Shown: piece after piece, positions 22,401 through 33,388 of the stretch
How the letters are laid out: every line of letters begins with the position of its first letter
Numbering within the stretch: the stretch's first letter is position 1
NCBI GenBank assembly: GCA_021030905.1
Contig: JAGFMI010000002.1
Span: 124,001-188,000, forward strand
Direction: 5' to 3'
Length of the DNA stretch: 64,000 nt
Source: Pyrenula massariospora
Taxonomy: Eukaryota > Ascomycota > Eurotiomycetes > Pyrenulales > Pyrenulaceae
Made by a program: the position numbers and the translations under genes
Notes under the pieces: model-generated
What the model saw: the letters and a program-made list of their open reading frames with translations, nothing else
What the model was told of the DNA's origin: nothing
Databases searched by the model: none

Positions 22401-23264
22401 TTGCCGTCTCTGCACGTTTGCCTTAGCCAGGCGCTGTACAAGGAAGTCAGCCTCGATATCTCTCTCAAGACTCGGCGTGGAGGTAGCACTGCCGTCGCCC
22501 GGCGAATCACTGTCCCGCCCAAAGTCTTCCAGCACATCCTCTCTCGACTCGCAAAGAAGGCAATTTTCAGCAGTATGCCACCTTTCTTCAGCTTCCTCTT
22601 CCCAATCCACAAAAACGCCTAGACTCGCCTCGTACACTTCACTAGAGGCTTTCTGATAATGTCCTTTGAACACTGACAAAATGTGGCAGTAGTCGTAATG
22701 TCTGAACGCCTCAAAGAGGTCACAACCTGAGTCCTCGTCAACGTAGCGAAATGATCTGGCTTTGGAGGATACGAGGCGAGTGGATGGGTTACGGATCTTG
22801 GTGGACAGCTTGAACAGCCGATCAATTACATCCTCTAGGCTTTGCAGCAATAGGGAGATATATGCAGCTTGATCCATATCTTCGTCGTCGCTGGAGTCGG
22901 AATCGTCAAGGGTAACATCCCGGATTTCGGCTGAAATTTCACCTTGGAAGTCATCGAGCGGCTTCGAGGAGCCCAGTTTCACAAGATCTCGTATATACTC
23001 AGACACATCGTCAAGATACGCCCTGATTGTGGACTGAACATTCTCGGCTTCACGTACACGGTAATCTAGTGACCCGTGACCAGGGACGAGCAGGCCTAAA
23101 TCAACGGCCCAGATTTTGAACCGCTCTGACTGACTGCGGATGGATGAAGCAAAATGGTGCAATTCCTCATTAGCGTGTGATGCAATGAGGCTGCTTGCAA
23201 CATCGAAGCGACTGAAAATCACCCTGCCACGCCTTGCGAGTGTCTCCTGCTGGACATTTGGCAT
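19465..23264 (-). CDS. C2H2 zinc finger - ankyrin - Tup1-like WD40 protein
   Basis: Three minus-strand exons, 23264-22003, 21953-19799 and 19752-19465, join in phase to 1234 residues; the introns are 49-50 and 46 bp, GT-AG. Residues about 1-400 form a helical N-terminal region with an acidic DDSDSSDDEDMD patch. Residues about 400-545 carry several fungal-type zinc fingers: FECPYCFTTC, WRCSDHPDILYTSQEDFLQH, and CPICLF with a distal HIALHLERLSVFSLPRS. Residues about 660-880 hold ankyrin repeats (for example AAALGDITLARFLLDHGADI, AAENGHLATVELLLKRGADP). Residues about 910-1234 form a WD40 propeller closest in wording to Tup1/TLE repressors (SVVTCVGFSRDGQLLVAG, SASVDKTARLWAL, ASSKDTTVRIWDT). Fungal proteins with this finger region often pair with ankyrin or NACHT modules in signalling or non-self recognition. 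A Tup1-like propeller on the end is unusual. It shares a promoter with a DUF7580 gene. Confidence 0.85.
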
Positions 23265-23815
23265 GGCCCGATTTTGAAGCTGGGCTTACGAGCCCTCGGG
23301 AGGTTCAGCATGCGAGAATTGATGGAGGTTCATATCTCAGGTCCATATTCTGTCCAAGATGTTGCTGATGATGTGTACGCATCATTGCGAGAGGTATAAT
23401 CCGCACAGGTCTCGCAGGTGGTGGGGCAATTGTAGAGGCCGAAACGCTTTACAGGTATTCTTAGTTAGATACCTCTGCTTCTCGGCCATGTATTAATCAG
23501 TACAATTCCGTATCAATACCTCGATTTGCAGGGACCCCCCACCTTTGCCCGGTTTGGTAGAGGGGACTCGTTGCTTCTTCAGCCTCACGTTCGTCCTCAA
23601 CCTGCCTAGAGTCCTGTTCAATTCTGTCAATATGTGCAAAGAATCATACTCCATCGCATGCTGGGGGCTTCATCGTGTTATCTAGCAATACTCTCGAGCC
23701 AAAACCCGGCGCGGTCAACCTTATCTTCACCTCTACACCCGGGCTCCGATCGAGCCCAAACCCTTTTCCATTGTCGGAACCGCCATGCGAACCCCTAAGG
23801 TAGGTCTAACCTGTC
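23265..23815. promoter_or_regulatory. Shared divergent promoter, ankyrin-WD40 gene / DUF7580 gene
   Basis: Only 551 bp separate the two start codons, which face away from each other, so regulation is likely shared. I see no site I can name with confidence. Confidence 0.5.
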
Positions 23816-25540
23816 ATGTCCGGCCTTGAGGTGGCGGGCACTGTGCTCGCCGTCATTCCCATCCTTGTGCAGGGCCTTAACAATTATAAGTCTGGCCTGA
23901 AGACCGTAGGTAAGGGATTCCGAAAGCGGCGGACTGTGGAGAGGCTGTGTCGCGCGTTACTTCTACAATCAAACACCTTGGAAGAACTGGTAAAGCACGT
24001 TCTTCTTTCGAGCGGATGCGAAGCGCCGACTCTCTTTGACGCGCAGCCATGCGCCATCCTCGGCAATCCCGAAATCGAACCGAATGTTGCAGAATACCTA
24101 GATCAGAGTTATAACATATTTGTATTGATGATGGAAGAATGCAACGAGATCCTACAGATGCTTGTTGCCAAAGTTGCCGCTTTTGTCCCCACACAAGTCA
24201 GTTAACTCCACCAACCAAGCAAATTGTGACTAACTGTTCTACAGAAATCCGGAGATTTAAACGTGATCATTGAGACAAACCGCCAGACACCGAAAGGCCA
24301 ATTAAGTTTGGCGTCTCGAATAAACCTGGTCCTGAGTTTGAAGAGTCTTGAAGAGGATTGTCGCAAGCTGGATGAAAGCATTTCCACAATGGACCGCTTC
24401 CTGAGCCGCCTATCGTCCAATTATCAGTTGAGCGGCGTGCAGCCGTCCGGAAAATCCAAGAGAATGGCGAAAGCCTTTCGGAAGCTTCGAACATATGCGA
24501 CCAATCTCCACACTGCCATATCGACGGGCTGGGAGCTAGACTGTCATGAGCAGCACGAGGTAAAGCTTCGACTTGAGAACCACCTAGGCGAAGTTAAGTA
24601 TCACCACGGAGGGGAGGCTACAAAGAACCCTCTCTACGTTTTTGAACTTGTCTTTGTGGGCAGTCTTCCGCGTCAGCACCGCCTATGGCATGAGACGACC
24701 GTGCAAGTCCTTAGACCCTCCGCTGATGACGACGACGACGATGAGCAGACTTCGACATTCGCCGTACAACAAAAACCATCGAAAGTCAAGGTAGGGATTG
24801 TGAAGCCCTCAACAGACCCAGAAACACAGAAACCACGGGAGATACAAGGAATCTGCTCTACCATACGGCAGGCACAAACCGACCAGGAAGATCTCCATTT
24901 TATACTAACTTCTCGTCGCCGTTTCGCAAGACCACCAAATCGAAAAGGTGGAGTCAGCTCATGCCAATATAAACACACGACCTCATTGGCAAGTGTGCTC
25001 GACGCAAGCACCAACGACGCAGAACCTCGAGCCTTGTTTTCTTGGACGGCAAAAGTAAGCCTGGCGCTTCTTGTTGCTTCAAACTTTCTGCAGCTCCTAG
25101 ACACCCCCTGGACAAGAATGAAGCTCTGCTGCCACGCAGTTTCCTTCCTGCAGGACGCAAAAGACCAACTCGATTTCTTAAAACCTTTCCTTTGTCTCCC
25201 ATTTGGGCCCGTGGCGGCAGCGCCTGGATCCCAATCACCAGTGTCCGATGCGCTCCTCGAGCTGGGAATCATGCTCTTAGAGATCTGGCACGCAACCACG
25301 CTCCGAAAAAGGTTCTGTTTGGACGCTGAGCCCGTAGGCCGAGAGAGACAGATGTACGCGCTAGATTGGCACAAGGCGGTGGATAATGAGTTGCCAGGAC
25401 GGTACTGTCAGGCTATATTTTATTGTATCAGCGGCATCAGAGGAGCGATTCCGGGTGAGCCGCGCTCGGACGACATACGCGTGTGGGAGGGCCTGTGCGA
25501 GAAAGTCATTGAGCCTTTGCGGGTAATCTCCGAGATCTGA
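23816..25540 (+). CDS. HeLo-like / DUF7580 fungal protein
   Basis: Two exons, 23816-24196 and 24245-25540, give 558 residues; the intron is phase 0, GTCAGT...CTACAG. The N-terminus MSGLEVAGTVLAVIPILVQG is the hallmark opening of a large Pezizomycotina family with an amphipathic, HeLo-like first helix followed by a helical bundle (residues about 1-220). HeLo-type domains in other proteins act as membrane-targeting cell-death effectors, so a role here is inference. A variable middle includes an Asp run (DDDDDD, about 24727-24747). The C-terminal part (residues about 330-558) has the DUF7580 pattern DALLELGIMLLEIWH and a closing helix IRVWEGLCEKVIEPL. The line LGIMLLEIWH resembles a kinase C-lobe helix, but no catalytic motifs are seen. 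Confidence 0.85.
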
Positions 25541-27822
25541 GCGATTAGATGCCGGCCTTGGTGCAGTCATTATGGGCTCAGGAAGGGCATCAACTGGTCT
25601 CTTTCTTCGTGCCGAATCTGGTTGGCGATCTCAGAGGCGGCCTCGCATTGCCTACCTTCGCCGCATCTTTAGAGAAAGATCTTCGGAAGAGCATCAAGCG
25701 ATACGAGAGAGGTCTAAGTTGGAACACGACCTCGCCGATCCAGCATAGGCGCGTACTACCACTCCTGTTCGTTCTGAGGCCTGTGTACCATTTCTTCGCC
25801 AACGCGTAGTCCGGATGTAGCGCCTGCAAGTCTTCCAGAGAAGACCCGTGCAAACTGCTGAACGGGTTTGCAAGAACTCTCCAAAAGGACTAAGCTGTAT
25901 CTATGGTGAATGCCATCCCTGGGTGGACACCTAGAAACCGCGGCGATCTTAACTGCCTGACCCCAGCCTGATTGCAATCCAACTAGCACTACATCTAACG
26001 TTTATGGGCTAGTCGAAACGCGGCTGAATGGTTCACTTCTGACTCGCTTCCTCCGGTGGTCCTCATGCTAAATCTGTTCCTAATCCCTCCTTGTCCTGCT
26101 CCTTACCACGACAATACGCCATCTTCATTTGCCTCTTTTGATATCAAGCAAGCCTTTTTTGCTTTTTACCACAAATTGTAGATCATTTTCGTCGACTGTG
26201 CGCTTCTCAACTTCAACGACATACTCCGAGAGGTTTATTGCTTCATCGGGCCGTAGGATGGAAGGACACGCAAAGGTCAAGGACAAAAGAAAGAGAACTG
26301 AAACGGGTGAGCAGCATCTAGATCGTGGGATTATGGGTATTGCGTATGCACATGTCTACCGGGGATGGTGCTCTTATAGCAAGGGTGTACGGAACCACGA
26401 TATGTACTGAATGATACAGAGCACTTGGGGCTATGTCACCTAACAGTTCTTGTCCATCGTAAAATTAGGGGCCTATTCTGAGTCATTACTGGTGAGCCCC
26501 GAATTTGGGCTACTTCCTTTAGCAAAGGGAATCATCTGCAAGCAGGCTACCTGAAATTGATGTGGCTATCTGACTGTCCACTTTATTCTGAGGAAAGAGG
26601 GTAAGGTCCCCAAAACAGAGTCTCGATGCCAAGCGAGCAAAGACTGGGTTAGTACTTAGGCTGAGCCTATCTGAGCTCGTACTGAGTATAGTGGATGGTG
26701 AGCGAGGCAGAGCCGAATTTGAGCCGAATCCTGACTTGTTTGACATGAAGCGGCATGGAGCCAACCGGATAAAGGCGTCAAGATCGGCCTTTTTGGGTTA
26801 AGGTATAGTGTGGAATTAACTACCATCCAGATGCTGCAAACATACGCAGTGAGCTGATATTTTCAAGGCACGAACCCGCACTGGAACCACCTCGATTTCC
26901 AAATGGCTATTCGCAGAATTAAGCCTTATGCTCTAATTGGCTACGCCTTTAGGGCTCTAGAATACGAAACGAGCGCGTAGAGGCTTGGAAATTGGCCTCC
27001 AAAATACGCGCAATCGCTCACACAGTTTGTCTCTCGATCTCGTTGGTTAAATTGCAAGAAGTTTGCGTAAGAGGCGGTGTCAAGCGTCTGTGCTCTCCTT
27101 TTCATTATCGTCGGTAGCAAGTCCACCAGGCGTCATTCCCACGCCATAAAACCAACACCAACTTAACTGTTTTGTATCGCTGCGCGTGTTTCTCATTTGG
27201 AAAAAGAAATATGCCGTCCGATTTGGGCCTATCTGCGACGGGAACAATCTTGGAAACTCTGAGGAGGCTTTTACAGGTTTGGGGCCGTAGCCACCTAGCC
27301 CTCCCTTTGTGTCACCATCACGATCCTATCATCGGATCATGGTCAAAACCTACTGGAAATGTGTCTCAAAAGCAGTAGAACCGATCCTATCGGAAGTTCT
27401 TGCAAAGACAACTTGCATTGCCTCTTCAAACTGCTTCGCAAGAAATATCACTCATCCAGAAATTGTTGCCTTTACGGCATCAGGATCGGCTCGGAAATGG
27501 CTCGTGTTCTCCCTGTGACCAGTGAAGAGAACCAGCTAAGTTGAGCGCTTGTTGGTTCCTAACAAGCCCACACCGCTATCGAGCATGAGCCGTCTGGGAC
27601 AAGATGTTTGCTATCAACAAACGCGCGGCGATACTTCCGGATGAATATTGTTGACGAGTTGCCATTGAATACACTGCCACTAGTCTTGAATATATACATC
27701 TGCTAGTTTTCAGGTTCTCACCATATATGACTATCAGCCTTTTCACAATCTTTACTGAATAGTGTCTCAGATTCTTTTGGTACGCGTTCGCTCATTCATC
27801 TTTCACATCTCTGAAATACAAA
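25541..27822. other. Gene-poor region
   Basis: The 2.3 kb between the DUF7580 gene and the secreted nuclease candidate has only short frames, none with a domain or clear splice pattern. The last about 130 bp contains a TATA-like stretch (TATATACATC near 27692) and CT-rich sequence, which fits the promoter of the next gene. Confidence 0.5.
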
Positions 27823-28702
27823 ATGCATTCTCGACTGCTGCTGTACGCCAGCATTTTCGCTGCCACCATTTCACGCATTGGCGCTTGGACCGTCAGATTT
27901 GACTGCAACAGAATGCCAAATATATGCTTGGCCGACTGCTATGGCCGGTACTGTGTCAACCATGACTGGGAGACACTAACTTACAATGGACGTTCCTCAC
28001 CAAACACCAAAGAAAATAGGAAAAAGTCTGGATACTATTTTGCCACTAGTGCCGCCAACAAGCGCAAGAACCTAAATCCATGCATAAGGGCCAATGGAGA
28101 CCCTGGCCCGTTCGCAAACGGAGATAAAGACCTAACGAGCATTGAAGAATTTCCTTTTGCGTCCACAAGGGAAGGAGGCACTGGCGCTACTTTGCGGTGT
28201 GTACCAGGGCCGGAACAAACCGGCACGTTGTGAAATGAGACTCCGACACTACGTCCGAAAAGCTAATATTCAGCAGCCCAAGGAACTTCTGTGAGTAGTG
28301 GCCTGAGGCAGGGCGGTAACAAGGCAGAAGGAGGCGATACACTCAATGTCGTATATAATAACATTGATCACCTGTTAGTACCATACAACCATTTCTCTCA
28401 ATCAAAGCACGCTAGAGGGAGAACCAAGATTTACAACTGACGTACGCCCTAGACCTCAAGATTATTGCAACCCTTCTCAAGGAGGCACAACTCGCTGTGT
28501 GCCGGATGACCTCCAGTTTACGTACCAAGATGGACACTTCGTCCGTGACGACCGGCACGATACAAGGAACAAGCATCGCGATGTCGAAGAGGAGGTGGCC
28601 AGAAGCCATCCCAGAGACCTCTTATCAAGTGGATCTTCTCACCCCAGCCGCGATGTAGAAGATGCAGAAGACGGGGATGTAGATTATGCGGACGACAGTT
28701 AG
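27823..28702 (+). CDS. Secreted NucA/NucB-like nuclease candidate, 3' structure unresolved
   Basis: The first exon (27823 to about 28233) encodes a signal peptide, MHSRLLLYASIFAATISRIG. A mature part follows with paired cysteines (CNRMPNICLADCYGRYC) and the motif EFPFASTREGG...RCVPGPEQ. That motif corresponds to the DEYPFAS...EGG core of the NucA/NucB secreted DNase family. Downstream reading frames to 28702 contain further family-like text (AQGTSVSSGLRQGG; GGTTRCVPDDLQFTYQDG). I could not assign clean splice junctions between these parts, so the 3' extent is approximate and the gene may be degraded. Fungal members are small extracellular proteins found in plant-associated and saprotrophic species. 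The core Cys of the bacterial motif is not seen at the expected place. Confidence 0.5.
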
Positions 28703-31049
28703 GCAAAAGATGACGATTGCTAAAGATCACGGCCGGAGGGAATACCAAAGCGCACGGCGAGATATTATACTAATAAGCCCCTGTACTTTATCACAGAAAT
28801 CCCCAGGCAACGTTAGGTGCTGGACACCCGTTGCATGGGGCCATTTCCGTCTCGTTTTGTTTCACAGACCACTTTGCGCTTAGTATCATATTCATGCTTT
28901 CTCGTCTCACTTCTCCCCTACTCCTCACTTGACAATCCAATATGTCTTCACCCACACCCGCTGTTTGTCCTACCTTGATGAAACGCTGATTCAGCACAAA
29001 AGCAACGATGGTGTGTGACGCCGCACCCGGCGGACTCCTAATAAACATCGGCATCGCACTGTGCCGTTCGGCTCTTCCCGCACCGGCGTCACGGCAGCTG
29101 TGAGATAACGTGGCTATCATCCCTATTGCTGGAGGCCGTGGGGGTGGTGTAACCTGATGGGGTTGCCTAATTCGGTAAACAGTATGTTCAATTGACTGGA
29201 AAATTAAGAGAGGCGGTCTATGCATGAGATTTTTGCTGAGAGGGGCATTCCCCTAATTGAAACAGCCCCCGATTTTGATAGCAGGGCTGAGCCTACTTTC
29301 ACGTGCTTACTGAGATAATCTTCACCATTTGGCTGAGCCACGAGCTCCATGTGGAGATCCCAGTCGGTACTGCATGCATTGGGACGCATTCAAAGTATGA
29401 CAATGGGGCGGATGTCGCAGCTCAAAACGTGGAAAATGGAGTGAGAAAGGTATCGGATCAGATAGATGCAGGGATACTACTGATCAAGAAGAATTAAAAT
29501 TAGGAATCCTGAAGGAAGTGCATAATTTCGATGGAAGTTTACGCATTCTAGAATAAAGTGATCATACAAACACTCAGACTCATATATTTGAATGTACACT
29601 TACGGTATTATCCAGGGAATCTCCTCACAGCAGTACCGACCACTTGTATCATACAAACGCGTCTCCAGCAGATGCCGAGCAGGATCCTCTCATCGCCTAC
29701 CAAACCAACGATACGGCCGTGATGATTAAATCAACTCAAAATCTCACGTCCAAAATATAAGGCACCTTCACAGCTGTTGAGTCCGTCATAGGCAAAAGCC
29801 CGCCATCGAACAAGAAGGCACTCCACACCCGCTTCAGGCTCATTAACTGCAGCATTTTCTCCTCCTACCCATCAGCCAGCGTACCTTCACATTACGCACA
29901 AATCTATACGACAAGAAAGTTGTACCCAACATCCCTCTGAAGTGCTCTAACATTGGACAACACATTCTCGCAGGTGTAGCACGTATATCGGAATACCGCA
30001 TTGGGAAAAACGGACTTCCCATTTTGGTCCCAATGGCCAATGCCACAATAATCTTTGCATGATCGGCCCCCGGTTTGTGCGATTGTTGCTGTGTAAGGCA
30101 CGAGGCTGTGAGGGACGACTTGTTTCTAGAATGGGTCGTTGGAATTCAGCCTTGCCAGGAATAAGTTCCTGTGTTTTGTGTTTGAAGGCGTTATCCACGC
30201 GATGGATAATGGATCGCCTCTCTGACATGGAATATGCGGCTCAGCATGCCAGAAAGATAGTCGCTTTCCCTACTCAGATCAGGATGATGAATGTTGATAA
30301 CTTTTTGCCCATCCTGCGAGGGGCAAGATGGCTTTTGTAGAGGGATATGAAGATCACCGCGAAGGTTCATAGTCAGTCCTACCGAGGTAACTAGCTTAAG
30401 TCTACCCTATTGGCTGGGGTGGGGACGGGGCTAGCAAAACAGCGTGCTTATCCATCCACCGCAGCTGTACCCTTCAGCAATAGCTGTATAGGAAGCTAGC
30501 TGTATCTCCGGGAGATGATCAGAGAATGAGGCATTCAGTTCTTCTTTCGAGAGGTGTATTCGAGAGTATACTACACCGGGAAGAAAAAGCAGTTTAGGGA
30601 TGGAAAGCTAAGAGGTTAGAATCCCTAAGTGGAGACCAGATTTCTGGCAGGACTTGAAGGGTGACGAGGGAGAAGGATCGGGCTCTATGACAAGGTCGTA
30701 TTTGTGAAGTTGCTTGGAATTGAGGGACTGATTGACTATCAGGAAAGGCGGGTCTTGGTTATTCCCAATGTTGAGGTATGATAGTGACATACCACTGTCT
30801 CTTCAGAGGGCTTACGGAGAAAAAGAAAAGAAAAGCCCATAGAGAAAGTTTGATCGAAATTAAAATCAGCCTCTCTCAACACGCGAGATAGGCAAGGTGT
30901 ATGTAGTCATGATTGCCTAATGGTCTTTCAGATATCTGATATTGCATTCAACATAATAATGCTTGTACTAAATGTCATCCATCGTCGCCAGAATGAGTCT
31001 TTGTTGCTCTCATATTGATTCAGGAATTGATCAAGATAGAAGAGCCAGA
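28703..31049. other. Gene-poor region
   Basis: In 2.3 kb I can support no gene. A minus-strand frame at 29904-30101 encodes a short Cys-containing peptide (RSCKDYCGIGHWDQNG...YTCYTCENV) that could be the last exon of a small secreted protein. I found no upstream signal-peptide exon that joins it. Confidence 0.45.
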
Positions 31050-32455
31050 CTATTGCAAATTTGCTTGGTAACGTAATTTTCCCAGTCTTCCTGCTTCTTC
31101 ACTTGCGGTCGATAAGACCCACTTCCGATCACGGAGAGCTGCGATGAGGCCGTAGAAGACAAAATTATCTGCATTCGTCAGGCACATTCCAGGGTTAGTA
31201 AGGTCCTGGACATCTTGCCAGCCGTAGGCGAATCGACGTCGCCCACTTGGAGAAAAGTGGTCATTTACTAGATAGATAGAGTATTAGCGGGTAACGTGAT
31301 GAAGCTAGACAACGGTATCAAAGTATAGGAAAATAGACATTTACCTAGGAAAGGACGGCTGTGAGTAAACTGTAGTGGTATGTGGTCAATATAATGAAGC
31401 TAAACTCGTAAAATTGTTGACAAACCTCGTGAAAGACTGTTAGGGCCGTCACGGACTCGAAGACATCAAGCGTCCCGAATTCAACATTAGGAGGTGGATT
31501 TAACAAAAATTGTCTCATAGCTGGTCGGCTATCTATATCAGCTAATGAGTGTAACCCTCCATTTAGTATTCTATCACAGATCTGTAACATTGTGCAGATC
31601 AGCTTGGTATGTCATAAAATGTGGCAGGACTTTGGAAACGGGCTTACGGACCGTTGTGGTAACTCTATCCGGGATATTACCATTTAACGGGGTTTGCTCA
31701 CCGCGGCGGTATTGATTCAAATACGTCGCCCCTTGTACAGTGGGTTTTTCGCAACCCGCACCGTAGCCTCTCACTGTCGAGACGCAAAGTCAACACTCGA
31801 CTGCAGTGGAGCTATGTCTGCCGAGACTTACCTATGCCATTGTCTGAAAAGGCGGAGCACAGGGTCAATGATGTAAAGCGACTGCACCTTGGATTCCCTA
31901 CCTAGATCCTCCCACTCCTGATATTGGTCTCTCAATGCAGTTGGCTCAGCAAGTCGCTGATTTTGTGGGGTATATCCAGCGGATGGGTAAAAATCAGGAT
32001 CTGGACGGAGAGTCCATCGTGAAAGAGGAACATGGCTCCGTGGGTCCCGAGCATCATTGTCGCAGTAATACCGAATATTTGCAGCAGCTCGATCATTAGT
32101 TAGCTGCATATCTCGGAGGCTTGAAAGGATCACTTGCAAAATGAAGGTGTTAGTAATCTATCCATTGTTCTTAATTGAGGCTCTCACAAGTGACTCGGTC
32201 GAAAGAAAGTTGGTTGTTTCTCGTTTGCTTGAAGATCATCTCGAATATCACATTCATATAGCCGTCGTTCACATTGTTCAACCTTATCAATGCTCTTCGG
32301 GCAATATCTTGAGCTCCCGTGATAGCCCTGAGAAATCTGTCATCTGGATATCTAGTACCACCCTGCGCCGTGGGTAGGCAGGTTTCGTGAATCCAAAAAG
32401 TCTGTACTGCAACGATTGGCGAGACTACATTTAGCAGCAAAATGAGAATCTTCAT
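31050..32455 (-). CDS. Secreted zincin metalloprotease (HExxH), six exons
   Basis: No long ORF marks this gene. Minus-strand exons 32455-32188, 32132-31832, 31769-31652, 31581-31426, 31369-31345 and 31267-31050 join with consistent phases to 361 residues. The protein starts with a signal peptide (MKILILLLNVVSPIVAVQ). Next comes a fungal peptidase region with FDRVTLILSSLRDMQLTNDR and IRYYCDNDARD. The zinc site HEFTH has its HE at the end of exon 4 and FTH at the start of a 25-nt exon 5. After it, FAYGWQDVQDL...NADNFVFYGLIAALRDRKW supplies the later acidic ligand region in the style of aspzincins (deuterolysin / lysine-specific endopeptidase relatives). Junctions 2 (acceptor GTGAG) and 3 (donor GTCCGT) are the least certain. 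Likely an extracellular peptidase. Confidence 0.72.
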
Positions 32456-33388
32456 TATCCTCAAACGGAAAGAGTCGATAGTTAATGTGCGGTTTTGATA
32501 GACACAACGTCAATGAGATTCTTTCCTAAAGCAAACGAGAAGCAACTCGGCCACTAGCTCATTAAGAACTCCTCGTGCCATCTCGTCAGATTACGCAGCA
32601 GAAAGGACAGCTCTAGCTTATTTGAATGAACCTAACGAAGCTAACAAGCATCCACCAGCCTCGCCTAGATGAGCCTTGTGTCAATCTGACAATCCCCAAC
32701 ATGTCTTAAATAATCGAAGTCGGAAGATAGTACAAACGGTGGCCATGGTCATGATATTTTACGACAGCACCTGGATGTCCGAAAGTAGAGCAAAATGTTA
32801 GCAACGTCGTGACGTTGGAATTAGGCTCCTCCACCTGGAAAGGTTTACGGTGCGGTTGCTCAAATAGAGCTCCCGGGAATGGTCCCCGCCGTGCATTGGG
32901 GCGGAATTGCCGAGGCAGCCTCAGTATCTAGCCCCCCAACGTAATCTTGCAGCATCACGGAAGCCGATTGTATCTTTTGGACGTCAAAAGGCCAACGCGT
33001 GAGCCACCACTGCCACTGCCTTACGAGCCGATGCTTCGATCGGTTCTAGATTTTCGTATGAAAAGCTATCAAAGTCGGACACCATACTAAAAGAATTCTT
33101 ACTTTGACACTGCTGTGATATCCGGCGGTAAGCGTCAGGAGCGAACAGATGCTCTGCGGCAATAGATGATCAATTTGGTTGTGATAGATAATCGTGTGGA
33201 AAAACCAATTTTCCATTGTCTCAGTAACGGAAAACGGATTTGGCGCCCCAAGCTCTTTCTGAAGAGCACTCCCAAGGTCTTACTAGAGGCTGATATTAAT
33301 AAGTAACAACACAATGTACCTAGACCATCTCGATCAAGCCAAGGGCTATGAGTAGCCATTAAGTACCTTTTGATGGCGCTCAAGCAGA
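32456..33388. other. Intergenic, zincin promoter / Zn2Cys6 regulator 3' side
   Basis: The 933 bp has no supported gene. Sequence near 32870-32960 is GC-rich with CCCCGCC-like blocks, unlike the AT-richer surroundings, and may be promoter sequence. Confidence 0.5.

Noticed and set aside
24673-25374. 233-codon minus-strand frame
   Set aside because: It is antisense to the DUF7580 exon, which has a clear family match on the plus strand.
29904-30101. Short Cys-containing minus-strand peptide
   Set aside because: It could be the last exon of a secreted protein, but no signal-peptide exon joins it in phase.
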